Below are positions 33,452-41,305 of a DNA stretch of 42,141 nt, in pieces. The stretch's first letter is position 1. Each line of letters opens with the position of its first letter. The notes under the pieces are model-generated. The model made no database searches. It had not been told where the DNA came from and worked only from the letters and a program-made list of their open reading frames with translations. A program made the position numbers and the translations under genes. The stretch comes from Kitasatospora phosalacinea (GTDB lineage Bacteria > Actinomycetota > Actinomycetes > Streptomycetales > Streptomycetaceae), in assembly GCF_000717185.1 (NCBI RefSeq), contig NZ_JNYE01000103.1, positions 1-42,141 on the forward strand, in the 5' to 3' direction.

Positions 33452-34566
33452 TCAGCGGTCGGCGGCGGACGGCGTTCCGGGAGGCAGCGGAGCGGAGAGG
33501 TCGCGGACGTACCGGCCGAACCGGGGTTCCCCGGGTCCACCCGGATCACGCCCTCGGCCACGCCCTGCGCCGCGGCGTACCGGCAGAGCAGCAGGACCGC
33601 CCGGGTCGCCAGGCCACGGCCGCGCCAGGCCGGGTAGAGCCCGTAGGCGATGTTCGCCTGCCCGGGGGCGAGGTCCGGCTCCTCCAGCCGGAGGTCGATC
33701 GTCCCGGCGAGGGTGCGCCGGGCGCCCACCCGGATGCCGAAGGCCCGCAGCGGCCCGCCGTCGGCCCACTGCTGCGCGCAGTGGCGGAGGTACGCGGCGG
33801 TGCCCTCGCGGGTGCCCGGCCCGCCGTTCAACCAGCGCACCAGCAGCTCGTCCTCCCCGGCCAGGTGGGCGTCCGTGTCGTCGGGCCCCAGCGGCGACAG
33901 GGCGAGGTCGCCCTCGCACAGGAGCGGTGCGGACGGCACCGGTCCGGACGGGCCCGGCACCGGGGGCAGGTCCAGCAGCATGTCGAACGAGGTCCGGCCG
34001 TCGGCGCCGACGAAGGAGCCCGCCCGCCGGAACCCGTTCTCCTCGTAGCAGCGGACGGCGCGGAGGTTGTCGGCGGAGACTCCGCCCCACAGGACGACCC
34101 TGGACCTGCCGAGCCGCCGCACGACCTCCACGACGTGCGGGAGCAGCAGGGTGCCCAGCCCCCCGTCCTGGTGGTCGTCGGCCAGGGTCGGACCGAACCG
34201 GCAGTCGGTCCGCTCGGTGAGCCGGATGCCCGCGTCCCGGTAGCGCGCCAGGTCCGAGGGGGTGAGGGCGAGGCTGAACTCGACCAGGCCGACGATCCGG
34301 CCGGTCGGCAGCTCCGTCAGGACCATCCTGAGCGTGTCGTGGCGCGCGATCGCCTCGCACGACTCCCGTGCGGCCGCGAGGTCGTGGCCGTCGAACGTGC
34401 TGAAGCGCCGCGTCGCGGGGGAGAGCGCGGCGAGGAACGCGGCCAGGCGTTCCGCGTCGGCGTGTTCGAGCGGCCGGAACAGGAACTCGGCCCCTCCCGG
34501 CAGGCGCAGCCGGGAGGTCAGGAGCCGGGGGTCCTCGGCGATCTCCGCCAGCGTCAGCACCTGCAC
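33452..34566 (-). pseudogene. Tandem-GNAT acetyltransferase gene with a 3' frameshift
   Basis: GTG 34566 with GGGGAGG just upstream opens VQVLTLAEIAEDPRLLTSRL. Two GNAT folds follow. The first (about 20-170) has VLTELPTGRIVGLVEFSLAL, FGPTLADDHQDGGLGTLLLP (acetyl-CoA loop) and SADNLRAVRCYEENGFRRAG. The second (about 200-340) has LAGTIDLRLEEPDLAPGQAN and YPAWRGRGLATRAVLLLCRY, a well-kept acetyl-CoA loop. At about 33530 the frame (GVIRVDPGNP) turns into unlikely text, while the other frame reads RFGRYVRDLSAPLPPG and stops at 33452. The stretch expected after GNP (the S-x-x-V-A-x-x-A-G-F helix) is missing, so a small deletion that also shifts the frame is likely. Without the shift the frame runs on into the helicase, and an automatic call could wrongly fuse the two genes. 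Confidence 0.65.
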
Positions 34567-34740
34567 GACCCCTCCCCCGGCCGGGCCGGTCCCGGCCCGT
34601 CGAAACCTACCCGACGAGGATCCGGAGCGCGCATTTGACGCTTCGTCACGTTCCGACCCCTGTGCGTAACCGCTTGCGGCTAACCTGAGTTCGGGGCCAG
34701 CGCACTCTGCACCCCAGTCACGAACCGAGGGAGGGGCGCC

Positions 34741-35565
34741 ATGGCCCAGCCGGAACGAGTGCTCCACCCGGACCGCTCGGCGCGGGACCTGTTCGGCTTC
34801 CAGCTGCGCAAACTCCGCAAGCAGCAGGGGCTTTCCCTCGCCATGCTCGCCGACGAACTCCGGCGCGGGAAGACCGTGATCGCCGACGTGGAGACGGCCG
34901 ACCGCCCGGTCCCGCTCGACCTGCCGGACGAGCTGGACCGGTTCTTCCAGGCCGACGGCCTGTTCGCCCACCTGTTCAACCTCTCGCTCCGGGAGAGCTT
35001 CCCCAACTGGTCACGGCGCTACGTGGAGCTTGAACGCCTCGCCTACGAGATGCGCAAGTACTCGGCGGGGACGTTCCCGGGCCTGTGGCAGGACGACGAC
35101 TACGGCCTGGCCCTGATCCGGCTCGGCAACCCGCGCGCCACCGACGAGGAGATCGCCCGCAAGTGGGCCTCCCGCAAGGCCCGTCAGGAGTTGCTGGCCC
35201 GGGCGGACCCGCCGCTGATGTGGGTCGTCCTGGACGAGGCGGTCATCCGTCGGCCGGTGGGCGGCCCGGAGGCCATGCGCCGGCAGATCCAACGCGTCCT
35301 CGACCTGACCGAGCGCGAGAACTCGATCGTCCAGGTGCTGCCCTTCGCCGCCGGAGGGCACGGGGCACTGGGCGGATCGACCACCCTGCTGGACTTCACG
35401 GACGGCCCCCGGATGGCCTACGTGGAGGGCTCCGACGCGGGTCAACTCATCGACCACGCGCCCAAGGTCCGGGACTTCTCCCTCATCTACAATCTGCTCC
35501 AGGTGAGAGCACTGGCGCCCGAAGCATCCCGGGAGTGGCTCCACCGCGTCCAGGAGGAGATCTGA
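34741..35565 (+). CDS. XRE-family regulator with DUF5753-type C-terminal domain
   Basis: This 274-aa protein has residues about 16-70 forming a XRE helix-turn-helix (FGFQLRKLRKQQGLSLAMLA, then DELRRGKTVIADVETADRPV). Residues about 95-270 are the DUF5753-like domain typical of streptomycete DNA-binding proteins (RRYVELERLAYEMRKYSAGT; ARKWASRKARQELLARADPP; IVQVLPFAAGGHGALGGSTT). Such genes nearly always stand next to a short DUF397 gene, as here, and are related to developmental regulators such as BldB/WhiJ partners. The ATG has GGGAGGGG upstream. A TTGACG (34635) with an adjacent TGACG-CTT-CGTCA dyad lies about 100 bp upstream and could be a promoter or operator, but no good -10 matches it. 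The following gene starts 3 nt after its stop. Confidence 0.9.
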   Translation: MAQPERVLHPDRSARDLFGFQLRKLRKQQGLSLAMLADELRRGKTVIADVETADRPVPLDLPDELDRFFQADGLFAHLFNLSLRESFPNWSRRYVELERLAYEMRKYSAGTFPGLWQDDDYGLALIRLGNPRATDEEIARKWASRKARQELLARADPPLMWVVLDEAVIRRPVGGPEAMRRQIQRVLDLTERENSIVQVLPFAAGGHGALGGSTTLLDFTDGPRMAYVEGSDAGQLIDHAPKVRDFSLIYNLLQVRALAPEASREWLHRVQEEI

Positions 35566-35567
35566 GC

Positions 35568-35816
35568 ATGGCCCGTACCCAAGACCCTTCCGGCACCGGC
35601 CTGTTGAGCAGCGGTGCCGCCTGGGTCAAGTCCAGCTACAGCGACGCCAGCGGCAACGGGGACTGCATCGAGGTCTGCACCGACTTCGCCACCACCCACG
35701 ACACCATCGGCATCCGCGACTCCAAGGACCCGCACGGCCCCCGCCTGCACGTCACCCCCGACGCCTGGTCCGCCTTCCTCACCGCCACCACCACCGGGGA
35801 GTTCCGCACCGCCTGA
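35568..35816 (+). CDS. DUF397 domain protein
   Basis: This 82-aa protein has the DUF397 signature: AAWVKSSYSDASGNGDCIEV (residues 17-36), the DTIGIRDSKDP segment (45-55) and a final tract LHVTPDAWSAFLTATT. It starts 2 nt after the XRE gene stop and is translationally coupled to it. Paired XRE/DUF397 proteins of streptomycetes interact, with the small partner modulating the DNA-binding one in developmental control or in an atypical toxin-antitoxin-like manner. A strong terminator follows. Confidence 0.92.
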   Translation: MARTQDPSGTGLLSSGAAWVKSSYSDASGNGDCIEVCTDFATTHDTIGIRDSKDPHGPRLHVTPDAWSAFLTATTTGEFRTA

Positions 35817-35828
35817 CGCCGGGTCACG

Positions 35829-35863
35829 AGCCCTCGGGGTCCCGTCAGGGAACCCCGGGGGCT
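35829..35863 (+). terminator. Hairpin terminator after DUF397 gene
   Basis: AGCCCTCGGGGT (35829-35840) pairs with ACCCCGGGGGCT (35852-35863) with one G-T mismatch. Inner CCC/GGG pairing extends the stem, and TTT follows. It sits between two convergent genes and could serve both. Confidence 0.8.
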
Positions 35864-35874
35864 TTCGGCTGCGC

Positions 35875-36612
35875 TCAGGCCAGTTCGAGTACGTCCGCGA
35901 GCCCGGCCGCGGCGAAGGCGGCGAGCAGGGGTTCGCGGCCCTCGGTGAAGTGGGCCCAGCTGTCGAAGTGGACGGGGACGACGCGGCGGGCGCCGAGGAT
36001 GCGGGCGGCTTCGGCGGCGCGAGTGCTGTCGAGGGTGAGCAGGGCGTTGTCGAAGATGCCGGTGCGGGCGCCGCCCGCGAACAGGACGGCGGTGTCGACG
36101 GGGCCGAAGCGCTCGGCGATCCGCTCGACGACCTCCAGCGAGGCGTTGTCGCCGCTGACGTAGACGACGGGCAGGCCGGGGCCGGTGAGGACGAAGCCGA
36201 TCACCTCGCCGGTGACCGGCTCGCAGCCGTCGGGCCCGTGCTGGGCGGGCACGGCGGTGATCGTGACGCCGCCCAACTCGACCTCCTGCCAAGGGGCGAG
36301 GCCCTGCGCGGTGCCGCCGAGGCGCGCGGCGCCGCCGCGGGTGGTGAGGGTGCGCGGGACGTCGGCGAGCAGCTTGCGACCGCCGTGGTCGAGGTTGTCG
36401 GGGTGCTCGTCGTGCGAGAGCAGGACGGCGTCGACCGGGCCGAGGTCGGCGGGGTCGACGGTGCCGGGGAGGGTCTTGGTGAGGAACCGGCCGCCGCCGC
36501 GCGGGTAGTCGCCGGGGGCGTCGAAGGTCGGGTCGGTGAGCAGGCGCAGGCCGCCGTACTCGATCAGGGCGGTGGGGCCTCCGAAGACCCGGACAGTGGG
36601 GACAGCAGTCAT
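35875..36612 (-). CDS. Metallo-β-lactamase fold metal-dependent hydrolase
   Basis: This 245-aa protein belongs to the UlaG-like/Zn-dependent MBL hydrolases: VRVFGGPTALIEYGGLRLLT (the G-x-A/S-x-x-I-x-x-x-G start), LLTDPTFD, VDAVLLSHDEHPDNLD (a variant of the H-x-H-x-D-H metal motif, here SHDEHPDNLD), VPAQHGPDG (third His), VYVSGDNA (bridging Asp) and VPVHFDSWAHF (last His). It is cytosolic, with no signal peptide. ATG 36612. It is divergent from a CGNR-type regulator, with three operator-like repeats in the gap, so it is likely induced by a small molecule that it hydrolyses. The substrate is unknown. Confidence 0.9.
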   Translation of the reverse strand: MTAVPTVRVFGGPTALIEYGGLRLLTDPTFDAPGDYPRGGGRFLTKTLPGTVDPADLGPVDAVLLSHDEHPDNLDHGGRKLLADVPRTLTTRGGAARLGGTAQGLAPWQEVELGGVTITAVPAQHGPDGCEPVTGEVIGFVLTGPGLPVVYVSGDNASLEVVERIAERFGPVDTAVLFAGGARTGIFDNALLTLDSTRAAEAARILGARRVVPVHFDSWAHFTEGREPLLAAFAAAGLADVLELA

Positions 36613-36639
36613 GGCGCACCTCGCGAATCGGCGATCCCC

Positions 36640-36667
36640 TCACGGGGAACTTCAACTTTCTCCGTGA
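36640..36667. promoter_or_regulatory. 28-bp operator copy 1 (MBL/CGNR divergent gap)
   Basis: Imperfect palindrome with ends TCACGG...CCGTGA (TCACGGGGAA - 8 nt - TTTCTCCGTGA-like right arm). The same layout recurs 46 and 94 bp further on. Confidence 0.7.
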
Positions 36668-36685
36668 GATGAATCTAGCGACTCC

Positions 36686-36713
36686 TCACGGAGAATCGCA
36701 AGCTTTTCCGTGA
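36686..36713. promoter_or_regulatory. 28-bp operator copy 2
   Basis: TCACGGAGAA, 8-nt centre, TTTTCCGTGA. This is the most symmetric of the three copies and is central in the gap. Confidence 0.75.
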
Positions 36714-36733
36714 AGTGAACCCGGCACCCCTCC

Positions 36734-36761
36734 TCACGGGCAACACGAGCGTTTACCATGA
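36734..36761. promoter_or_regulatory. 28-bp operator copy 3, overlapping the CGNR gene start
   Basis: TCACGGGCAA, 8-nt centre, TTTACCATGA. It includes the ATG at 36758, so binding would block expression of the adjacent regulator. Confidence 0.7.
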
Positions 36762-37411
36762 GGAGCATGAGCCAGCGCGCCACCACCGCCACCGCCTCCG
36801 CCGTCGCGGACCACGTCGCACCGCCGCCGCCCGCGCCCGGGGCCGAGCAGTACCCGGCGCTGGACTTCGCCAACTCGCTGCTGACGCTGCCGAGCGGACC
36901 GCTGGACCTGCTCGGCGGGCCGGAGGCGGCGTCGGGGTGGCTGGTGGAGCACGGGCTCGCGCCGGAGGCGGGGCGGGTGCTGGGGCCGTGCACGGTGCGG
37001 CTGCGGGTGTTCCGGGGGGCGGTGCGGGAGCTGCTGGACGCCCGGGTGGCGGGGCGCCCCGCGCCGCCGGGGGCGCTGGCGGCGGTGAACGAGGCGCTGA
37101 CGGCGGCCCCGGCGGTGGCGCTGCTGCGCTGGGACGCCGAGCAGGGGCTGCACCGCAGCCTGCCGCACCCGGCGGACCGGATCGCCGACCGGGCGATGGC
37201 CCGGCTGGCCGCCGACGCCGCCGACCTGCTGACCGGCCCGGACGCCGAGCGGCTGGCCCGCTGCGGGGGCGCCCCGTGCAGCCGGTTCTACGTCCGCACC
37301 CACGCGGCCCGGCACTGGTGCTCGACCCGCTGCGGGGACCGCGTCCGGGCGGCTCGCGCCTACGCCAGGAAGCGTGCGGAGAAGGCCTGCGGAGAAGGGG
37401 AGCCGACGTAG
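36758..37411 (+). CDS. CGNR zinc-finger (ABATE domain) transcriptional regulator
   Basis: This 217-aa protein has an N-terminal ABATE domain (QYPALDFANSLLTLPSG near residue 30; VRLRVFRGAVRELLDARVAG) and a C-terminal zinc finger at about 165-207: LARCGGAPCSRFYVRTHAAR followed by HWCSTRCGDRVRAARAYARK. The four Cys (C-x4-C ... C-x3-C) fit the CGNR finger, although the name-giving motif reads CGDR here. This family acts as stress-linked regulators. ATG 36758 or the ATG at 36767 (AGGAG just before it) may be used. It is divergent from the MBL gene and probably controls it through the three 28-bp repeats. Confidence 0.88.
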   Translation: MRSMSQRATTATASAVADHVAPPPPAPGAEQYPALDFANSLLTLPSGPLDLLGGPEAASGWLVEHGLAPEAGRVLGPCTVRLRVFRGAVRELLDARVAGRPAPPGALAAVNEALTAAPAVALLRWDAEQGLHRSLPHPADRIADRAMARLAADAADLLTGPDAERLARCGGAPCSRFYVRTHAARHWCSTRCGDRVRAARAYARKRAEKACGEGEPT

Positions 37412-37425
37412 CGCCGGGAGACGGC

Positions 37426-37457
37426 AGCGGGCCCCGACCGGTCGGCCGGGGCCCGCT
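37426..37457. terminator. Bidirectional terminator between CGNR and GAPDH genes
   Basis: AGCGGGCCCCG (37426-37436) and CGGGGCCCGCT (37447-37457) are perfect 11-bp arms around a 10-nt loop. It lies between two convergent genes, 14 nt after one stop and 12 nt after the other. Confidence 0.85.
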
Positions 37458-37469
37458 GGACGTGCGGGG

Positions 37470-38909
37470 TCAGTGCGTCGAGACGACCGGGAAGGTCGGG
37501 TACTCGACGCCGGAGACGTGCTGGACGACCCGGACGACCTGGCAGGAGTAGCCGAACTCGTTGTCGTACCAGAGGTAGAGGATCGCGTTGTCGCCCTCGA
37601 CCTTGGTCGCGCCCGCGTCCACGATCGAGGCGTGGCGGGAGCCGATGAAGTCGCTGGAGACCGCGTCGGGCGAGTCGATGAAGTCGATCTGCCGCTTCAG
37701 CGGGGAGGTCAGCGAGACCTCCCGCAGGTGCTCCAGGACGTCCTCGCGGGTGGTCTCGCGGGCCAGTTGCAGGTTGAGGATGGCGATCGAGACGTCCGGC
37801 ACGGGGACGCGGATCGAGCTACCGGTGATCTTGGCCTTCAGCTCGGGCAGCGCCTTGGCGACGGCCGAGGCGGCGCCGGTCTCGGTGATGACCATGTTGA
37901 GCGGCGCGGAGCGGCCGCGGCGGTCGGCCTTGTGGTAGTTGTCCAGCAGGTTCTGGTCGTTGGTGAACGAGTGGACGGTTTCCACGTGGCCGCGCAGCAC
38001 GCCGTACTCGTCGTCCATCGCCTTCAGCGGCGGCACGATCGCGTTGGTGGTGCAGGACGCGCAGGAGATGATCCGCTCGTCCGGCTTGACGGTGTCGTGG
38101 TTGACGCCGTGCACGATGTTCGGGACGTCGCCCTTGCCGGGGGCGGTCAGCACGACCTTGGCGATGCCGGGGCGCAGGTGCTGGGACAGGCCCTCGCGGT
38201 CGCGCCAGCGGCCGGTGTTGTCGATCAGGATGGCGTTGTCGATCCCGTACGCGGTGTAGTCCACCTCGCTGGGGTCATTGGAGTAGATGACCCGGATCGC
38301 GTTGCCGTTGGCGACGATGGTGTCGGTCGCCTCGTCCACGGTGATGGTGCCCTGGAACTGGCCGTGGATGGAGTCGCGGCGCAGCAGCGAGGCGCGCTTG
38401 ACCAGGTCGTCGCCGCCGCCGTTGCGGACCACGATGGCGCGCAGCCGCAGGCCGCCGGCCTTCTCGACCAGCAGGCGGGCGACCAGGCGGCCGATCCGGC
38501 CGAAGCCGTACAGCACCACGTCGCGCGGGGCCTGGCGCTCCAGCTTGTCGGCGCCGGTCGCGCCCGCCACCGCCTCGGCGGTGAACTCCGCCGCGGACAG
38601 GCCGCGGTCGTCGGCGCGGTGGGCCTCGGCGAGCAGGCCGAGGTCGATCTGGGACGGGCCGAGGTCGAGGGCGGCGAGGGCCTGGAGGAAGGGGAAGGTC
38701 TCGGTGATCGAGAGTTCCTCACCGGCGATCTGGCGGGCGAAGCGGTGCGTCTTCAGGATGCTGACCACCGACTTGTTCACCAGGGAACGGCTGTGCAGCA
38801 GGATGGTGACGTCCCGCTCGCGGTGGAGCCGCCCGATGATCGGGATCATCGTCTCCGCGAGCTCCTCGCGGTTCTTCCAGTCCGTGAACACGTCGTCGTT
38901 GACAGTCAC
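37470..38909 (-). CDS. gap: Glyceraldehyde-3-phosphate dehydrogenase, long type
   Basis: This 479-aa enzyme has the NAD(P)-binding start VVLYGFGRIGRLVARLL at about residue 130, ISCASCTTNAIVPPLKAM with catalytic Cys286, HSFTNDQNLLDNYHKADRRG, RSAPLNMVITETGAA (phosphate-site region) and LWYDNEFGYSCQVVRVV at the end. The first about 125 residues (DVFTDWKNREELAETMIPII; SRSLVNKSVVSILKTHRFAR) are an N-terminal extension absent from the usual 330-340-aa enzyme but typical of this actinobacterial/GapB-like group. It oxidises glyceraldehyde 3-phosphate with NAD(P) and phosphate; this type may work in the gluconeogenic direction (family knowledge, not shown here). GTG 38909; the RBS is weak (GAAAG). The leader holds a tandem repeat. 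Confidence 0.95.
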   Translation of the reverse strand: MTVNDDVFTDWKNREELAETMIPIIGRLHRERDVTILLHSRSLVNKSVVSILKTHRFARQIAGEELSITETFPFLQALAALDLGPSQIDLGLLAEAHRADDRGLSAAEFTAEAVAGATGADKLERQAPRDVVLYGFGRIGRLVARLLVEKAGGLRLRAIVVRNGGGDDLVKRASLLRRDSIHGQFQGTITVDEATDTIVANGNAIRVIYSNDPSEVDYTAYGIDNAILIDNTGRWRDREGLSQHLRPGIAKVVLTAPGKGDVPNIVHGVNHDTVKPDERIISCASCTTNAIVPPLKAMDDEYGVLRGHVETVHSFTNDQNLLDNYHKADRRGRSAPLNMVITETGAASAVAKALPELKAKITGSSIRVPVPDVSIAILNLQLARETTREDVLEHLREVSLTSPLKRQIDFIDSPDAVSSDFIGSRHASIVDAGATKVEGDNAILYLWYDNEFGYSCQVVRVVQHVSGVEYPTFPVVSTH

Positions 38910-38921
38910 AATTCAACTTTC

Positions 38922-38985
38922 GAGGGTAGGCCGAGCTGAGGGTAGGCCGAGCTGGAGGCGGGCCGTGGTGAGGGTTGGCCGCGCC
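38922..38985. repeat. 16-bp tandem repeat in the GAPDH leader
   Basis: GAGGGTAGGCCGAGCT occurs twice in direct contact (38922-38937 and 38938-38953), followed by two degenerate copies (38955-38969 and 38970-38985). It starts 13 nt upstream of the GTG of the GAPDH gene. The rest of the gap (to 39198) has no gene. Confidence 0.8.
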
Positions 38986-39137
38986 GAGGCGCCCCCCATG
39001 CTAGCCACGGCGCCCGAGCCGGTCCGGGGCCGGTCCCCCCGCTGACCAGCGGTGGTTCACCCCGGACCGGCCGGGCGGACGTGACGGCGGCCACACCGGA
39101 CGGCATTCGACCGCCCTCCGCCCTTTCCGGTCAGGGA

Positions 39138-39156
39138 AGTTGACGGACCGTCAGGC
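39138..39156. promoter_or_regulatory. Dyad TGACGG-A-CCGTCA upstream of GAPDH
   Basis: The palindrome TGACGGACCGTCA (39141-39153) lies in a 19-nt stretch that is identical to 31083-31101, at the end of the helicase gene. Being in the intergenic gap about 230 bp upstream of the GAPDH start, it could be an operator. Confidence 0.35.
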
Positions 39157-39198
39157 ACTCCGACCCCCGGCGCCGGCGTGACCAACATCACCATGCGT

Positions 39199-40227
39199 CT
39201 AACTCGGCTCCCGCACAGGCGAGTTGGGGCCGCCGACCCGGCGTTCGCGGTTCAGTTCCGGCCCGAGTTCGGCGATCAGGCGGCGGTAGGTGTCGAACGC
39301 GGGCTTGGGCGTGTGGTCGTCGCGCAGCAGGCCGAAGCGGTGGAACGGGCTCGCCCCGGAGCTGTCCGCGTCGCGCAGCGCGAACAGCGCGTAGCCGTTG
39401 ATGCCGAGTTCCCCGGCCCGGGCGGCGACGGTGCGGATCACCGTCTCCAGGGCCCGCGCCTGGGCCTCCTCGGACCGGCCGGGACCGGTCGGCCAGCCGT
39501 TCTCGCAGATCCGGACCGGGACGTCGGCCGGGATGCCCGCCTTCGGCAGGTCGGTGTGCCGGAAGCCGTGCAGCACCCAGGCGGTGGCCCCGGCGAGGCG
39601 CCCGGCGGGGACGGGGCGGAAGACGTCCGGGAAGAAGTCCAGGCCGACGTAGTCGAGCGCGTCCAGGAAGCGCCGGTCGGCGAGCTCCCCCAGCGCGGGC
39701 CAGAAGGGCGCGTCCGGGGCGAGGGTGGGGACGGCGTTGAAGCCGACGGCGGCGTCCAGCCCGAGCGCGCGCACCTCGTCCTTGGCCGCGACCACCCCCG
39801 CCACCAGCGCCTCCAGCACACCCGGGACGCTGCCGTCCAGCACCGGCAGGTCGGCGTTCGGCTCCTCGCACACCTGCACCGAGCCGAGCCGCCCGCCGAG
39901 TTCGCGCACCTGCCCCCGCACGTACGCCTCCCAGCCCGCCCGGCTGCCGGTCGGCTCGCGGAACTGCAGGACGAGGTCGACCCTCCGCCCGGGCCGCCCC
40001 AGGTACGCCTCCCAGCCGTCGGGGGTCTGCGGCGGCGCGGGGACGGTGGCGGCGAAGGAGCGGTAGACCCGCACCCGGAAGCCGGGCTCGGCGCCCTGCA
40101 GCAGGTCGAGCGCCTCCGCGATCCGGACCGGGTCGTCGGGCCGGACGGGGTGGACCAGGCCGTGCTCGTCGCCGAGCAGCCCGCCCGGGTAGATGCCGAA
40201 GGTGAACTCCCGCCGCCGGTCCGTCAT
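39199..40227 (-). CDS. TIM-barrel protein resembling clan GH-A glycosidases
   Basis: This 342-aa protein from ATG 40227 (GAGGAG 6-7 nt upstream) is read as a β/α barrel: [14 protein letters not shown] at strand 1, [31 protein letters not shown] (E121/E122 at the place of the Asn-Glu acid/base motif after strand 4), [37 protein letters not shown] (E242 at the place of the nucleophile after strand 7) and [13 protein letters not shown] at strand 8. That pattern fits clan GH-A, but the canonical Asn before the acid/base is replaced by Glu. There is no signal peptide, so it should be cytosolic. It is divergent from a TetR gene, with a palindrome in between. Substrate unknown. Confidence 0.7.
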   Translation of the reverse strand: MTDRRREFTFGIYPGGLLGDEHGLVHPVRPDDPVRIAEALDLLQGAEPGFRVRVYRSFAATVPAPPQTPDGWEAYLGRPGRRVDLVLQFREPTGSRAGWEAYVRGQVRELGGRLGSVQVCEEPNADLPVLDGSVPGVLEALVAGVVAAKDEVRALGLDAAVGFNAVPTLAPDAPFWPALGELADRRFLDALDYVGLDFFPDVFRPVPAGRLAGATAWVLHGFRHTDLPKAGIPADVPVRICENGWPTGPGRSEEAQARALETVIRTVAARAGELGINGYALFALRDADSSGASPFHRFGLLRDDHTPKPAFDTYRRLIAELGPELNRERRVGGPNSPVREPS

Positions 40228-40256
40228 GTCGCTCTCCTCGCGCTCCGCGGAAAATC

Positions 40257-40271
40257 TTGGTGTCACATCAA
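40257..40271. promoter_or_regulatory. TetR operator candidate
   Basis: TTGGTGTCACATCAA is a near-perfect palindrome (TTGxTGTnACAxCAA) flanked by A- and T-runs, in the 80-bp gap between the divergent TIM-barrel and TetR genes. The local AT-rich stretch contrasts with its surroundings, as expected for a promoter. Confidence 0.6.
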
Positions 40272-40307
40272 TTTTTCAGCGACCCTACCATTCCGTACGA
40301 TGGGCGC

Positions 40308-40907
40308 ATGGGCCTTCGCGAGACCAAGAAGCAGCAGACCCGCACCGCCATCGCGGACACCGCGCTGCCGCTCTTCCTGGCGCACGGCTTCGACCGGGTC
40401 ACCGTCGCCGAGGTCGCCCGGCACGCGGGCGTCTCCACCAACACGGTGTTCAACTACTTCCCGACCAAGGAGGACCTGTTCTTCGACCGGCAGGACGAGG
40501 TCGAACGGCACCTCGCCGCCCTGGTCGACCCGCTGCCGCCCGGCACCTGCTGCCCCGCCGCCGCCGTCCGCGACGACCTGTGCGGCGCCCTCCGCCGCGC
40601 CGACCCGGCGATCGGCCTCGCCCCCGGCTCCGCCGCCTTCTTCCGCACCGTCGAGGCCAGCCCCGCCCTGCGCGCCCGCGAACGCGAGATCGGCGAACGC
40701 GCCGAAGCCGCCCTCGCCACCGCCCTCGCCCCCCGCTCCCCCGACGCCCCCCTGCTGGCCGGCGCCCTCACCGGCCTGCACCGCGCCACCCTGCGCGAAC
40801 TGCGCCGCCGCATCCTGGCCGGCGACCCGCCCCCCACCGTCGCCGCCGACCTCACCGCGGCCGCCACCCGCGCCTTCGCCCCGCTCTGCACCTGCCCCGA
40901 ACGCTGA
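40308..40907 (+). CDS. TetR family transcriptional regulator
   Basis: This 199-aa protein from ATG 40308 begins [20 protein letters not shown] and has the TetR helix-turn-helix [20 protein letters not shown], then FPTKEDLFF (residues about 28-58). The C-terminal ligand domain contains [20 protein letters not shown] and ends in a Cys-rich PLCTCPER, an unusual tail that with the CCPAAAV at about residue 83 could make it thiol-sensitive (speculative). It is divergent from the TIM-barrel gene and probably represses that gene and itself at the palindrome at 40257-40271. Confidence 0.9.
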   Translation: MGLRETKKQQTRTAIADTALPLFLAHGFDRVTVAEVARHAGVSTNTVFNYFPTKEDLFFDRQDEVERHLAALVDPLPPGTCCPAAAVRDDLCGALRRADPAIGLAPGSAAFFRTVEASPALRAREREIGERAEAALATALAPRSPDAPLLAGALTGLHRATLRELRRRILAGDPPPTVAADLTAAATRAFAPLCTCPER

Positions 40908-41305
40908 ACCCTCCCGCCGAACCCTCCCGCCCGTCGTCCCACGCCAGGCCCGCCCCGCCCGCCGGTGTTCGCAGCAGCCTCCTCCGCCACAGCCGAAAAC
41001 CCACCCCCTGGCCGCTGCCCTGCGAGGACCGATTCGAGCGGATTCACGGGGTCCGACCCCAAAAGGGTTCGGATGCCCTGGAGGTGGAAATTGGGGCGTC
41101 GGCTGCCACAAATTCCCTCTTGCCCCCGGAATGCCGCATCCCACTTTGCAGGACCACGGATAGTTCCGCACCTTCATCTGGATTCGATCGCTAGTCTGGC
41201 GTCCGGCTTACCGGCCCCGGGGCCGATCATTCCCCGGTCGGCTGGCGCCCGGGAGGGGCGTCCGCAGATTCGGACGACATGGGCTTTTCATGCGAGGGGA
41301 CCCCA
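40908..41305. other. 398-bp intergenic region without a gene
   Basis: No plausible reading frame with an RBS is present. The right half (from about 41030) is noticeably less GC-rich than its surroundings. It carries a TAGTCT (-10-like, about 41193) that may belong to the promoter of the protease gene at 41306. No convincing -35 partner was found. Confidence 0.4.

Noticed and set aside
31216..34638. Plus-strand 1,140-codon frame opposite the helicase and GNAT genes
   Set aside because: No motifs; the minus strand has all SNF2 motifs and two GNAT domains.
31096..34971. Single GNAT-helicase fusion protein (1,291 codons)
   Set aside because: The GNAT part breaks at GNP, a better RBS with GTG lies at 33360, and the linking text is not protein-like.
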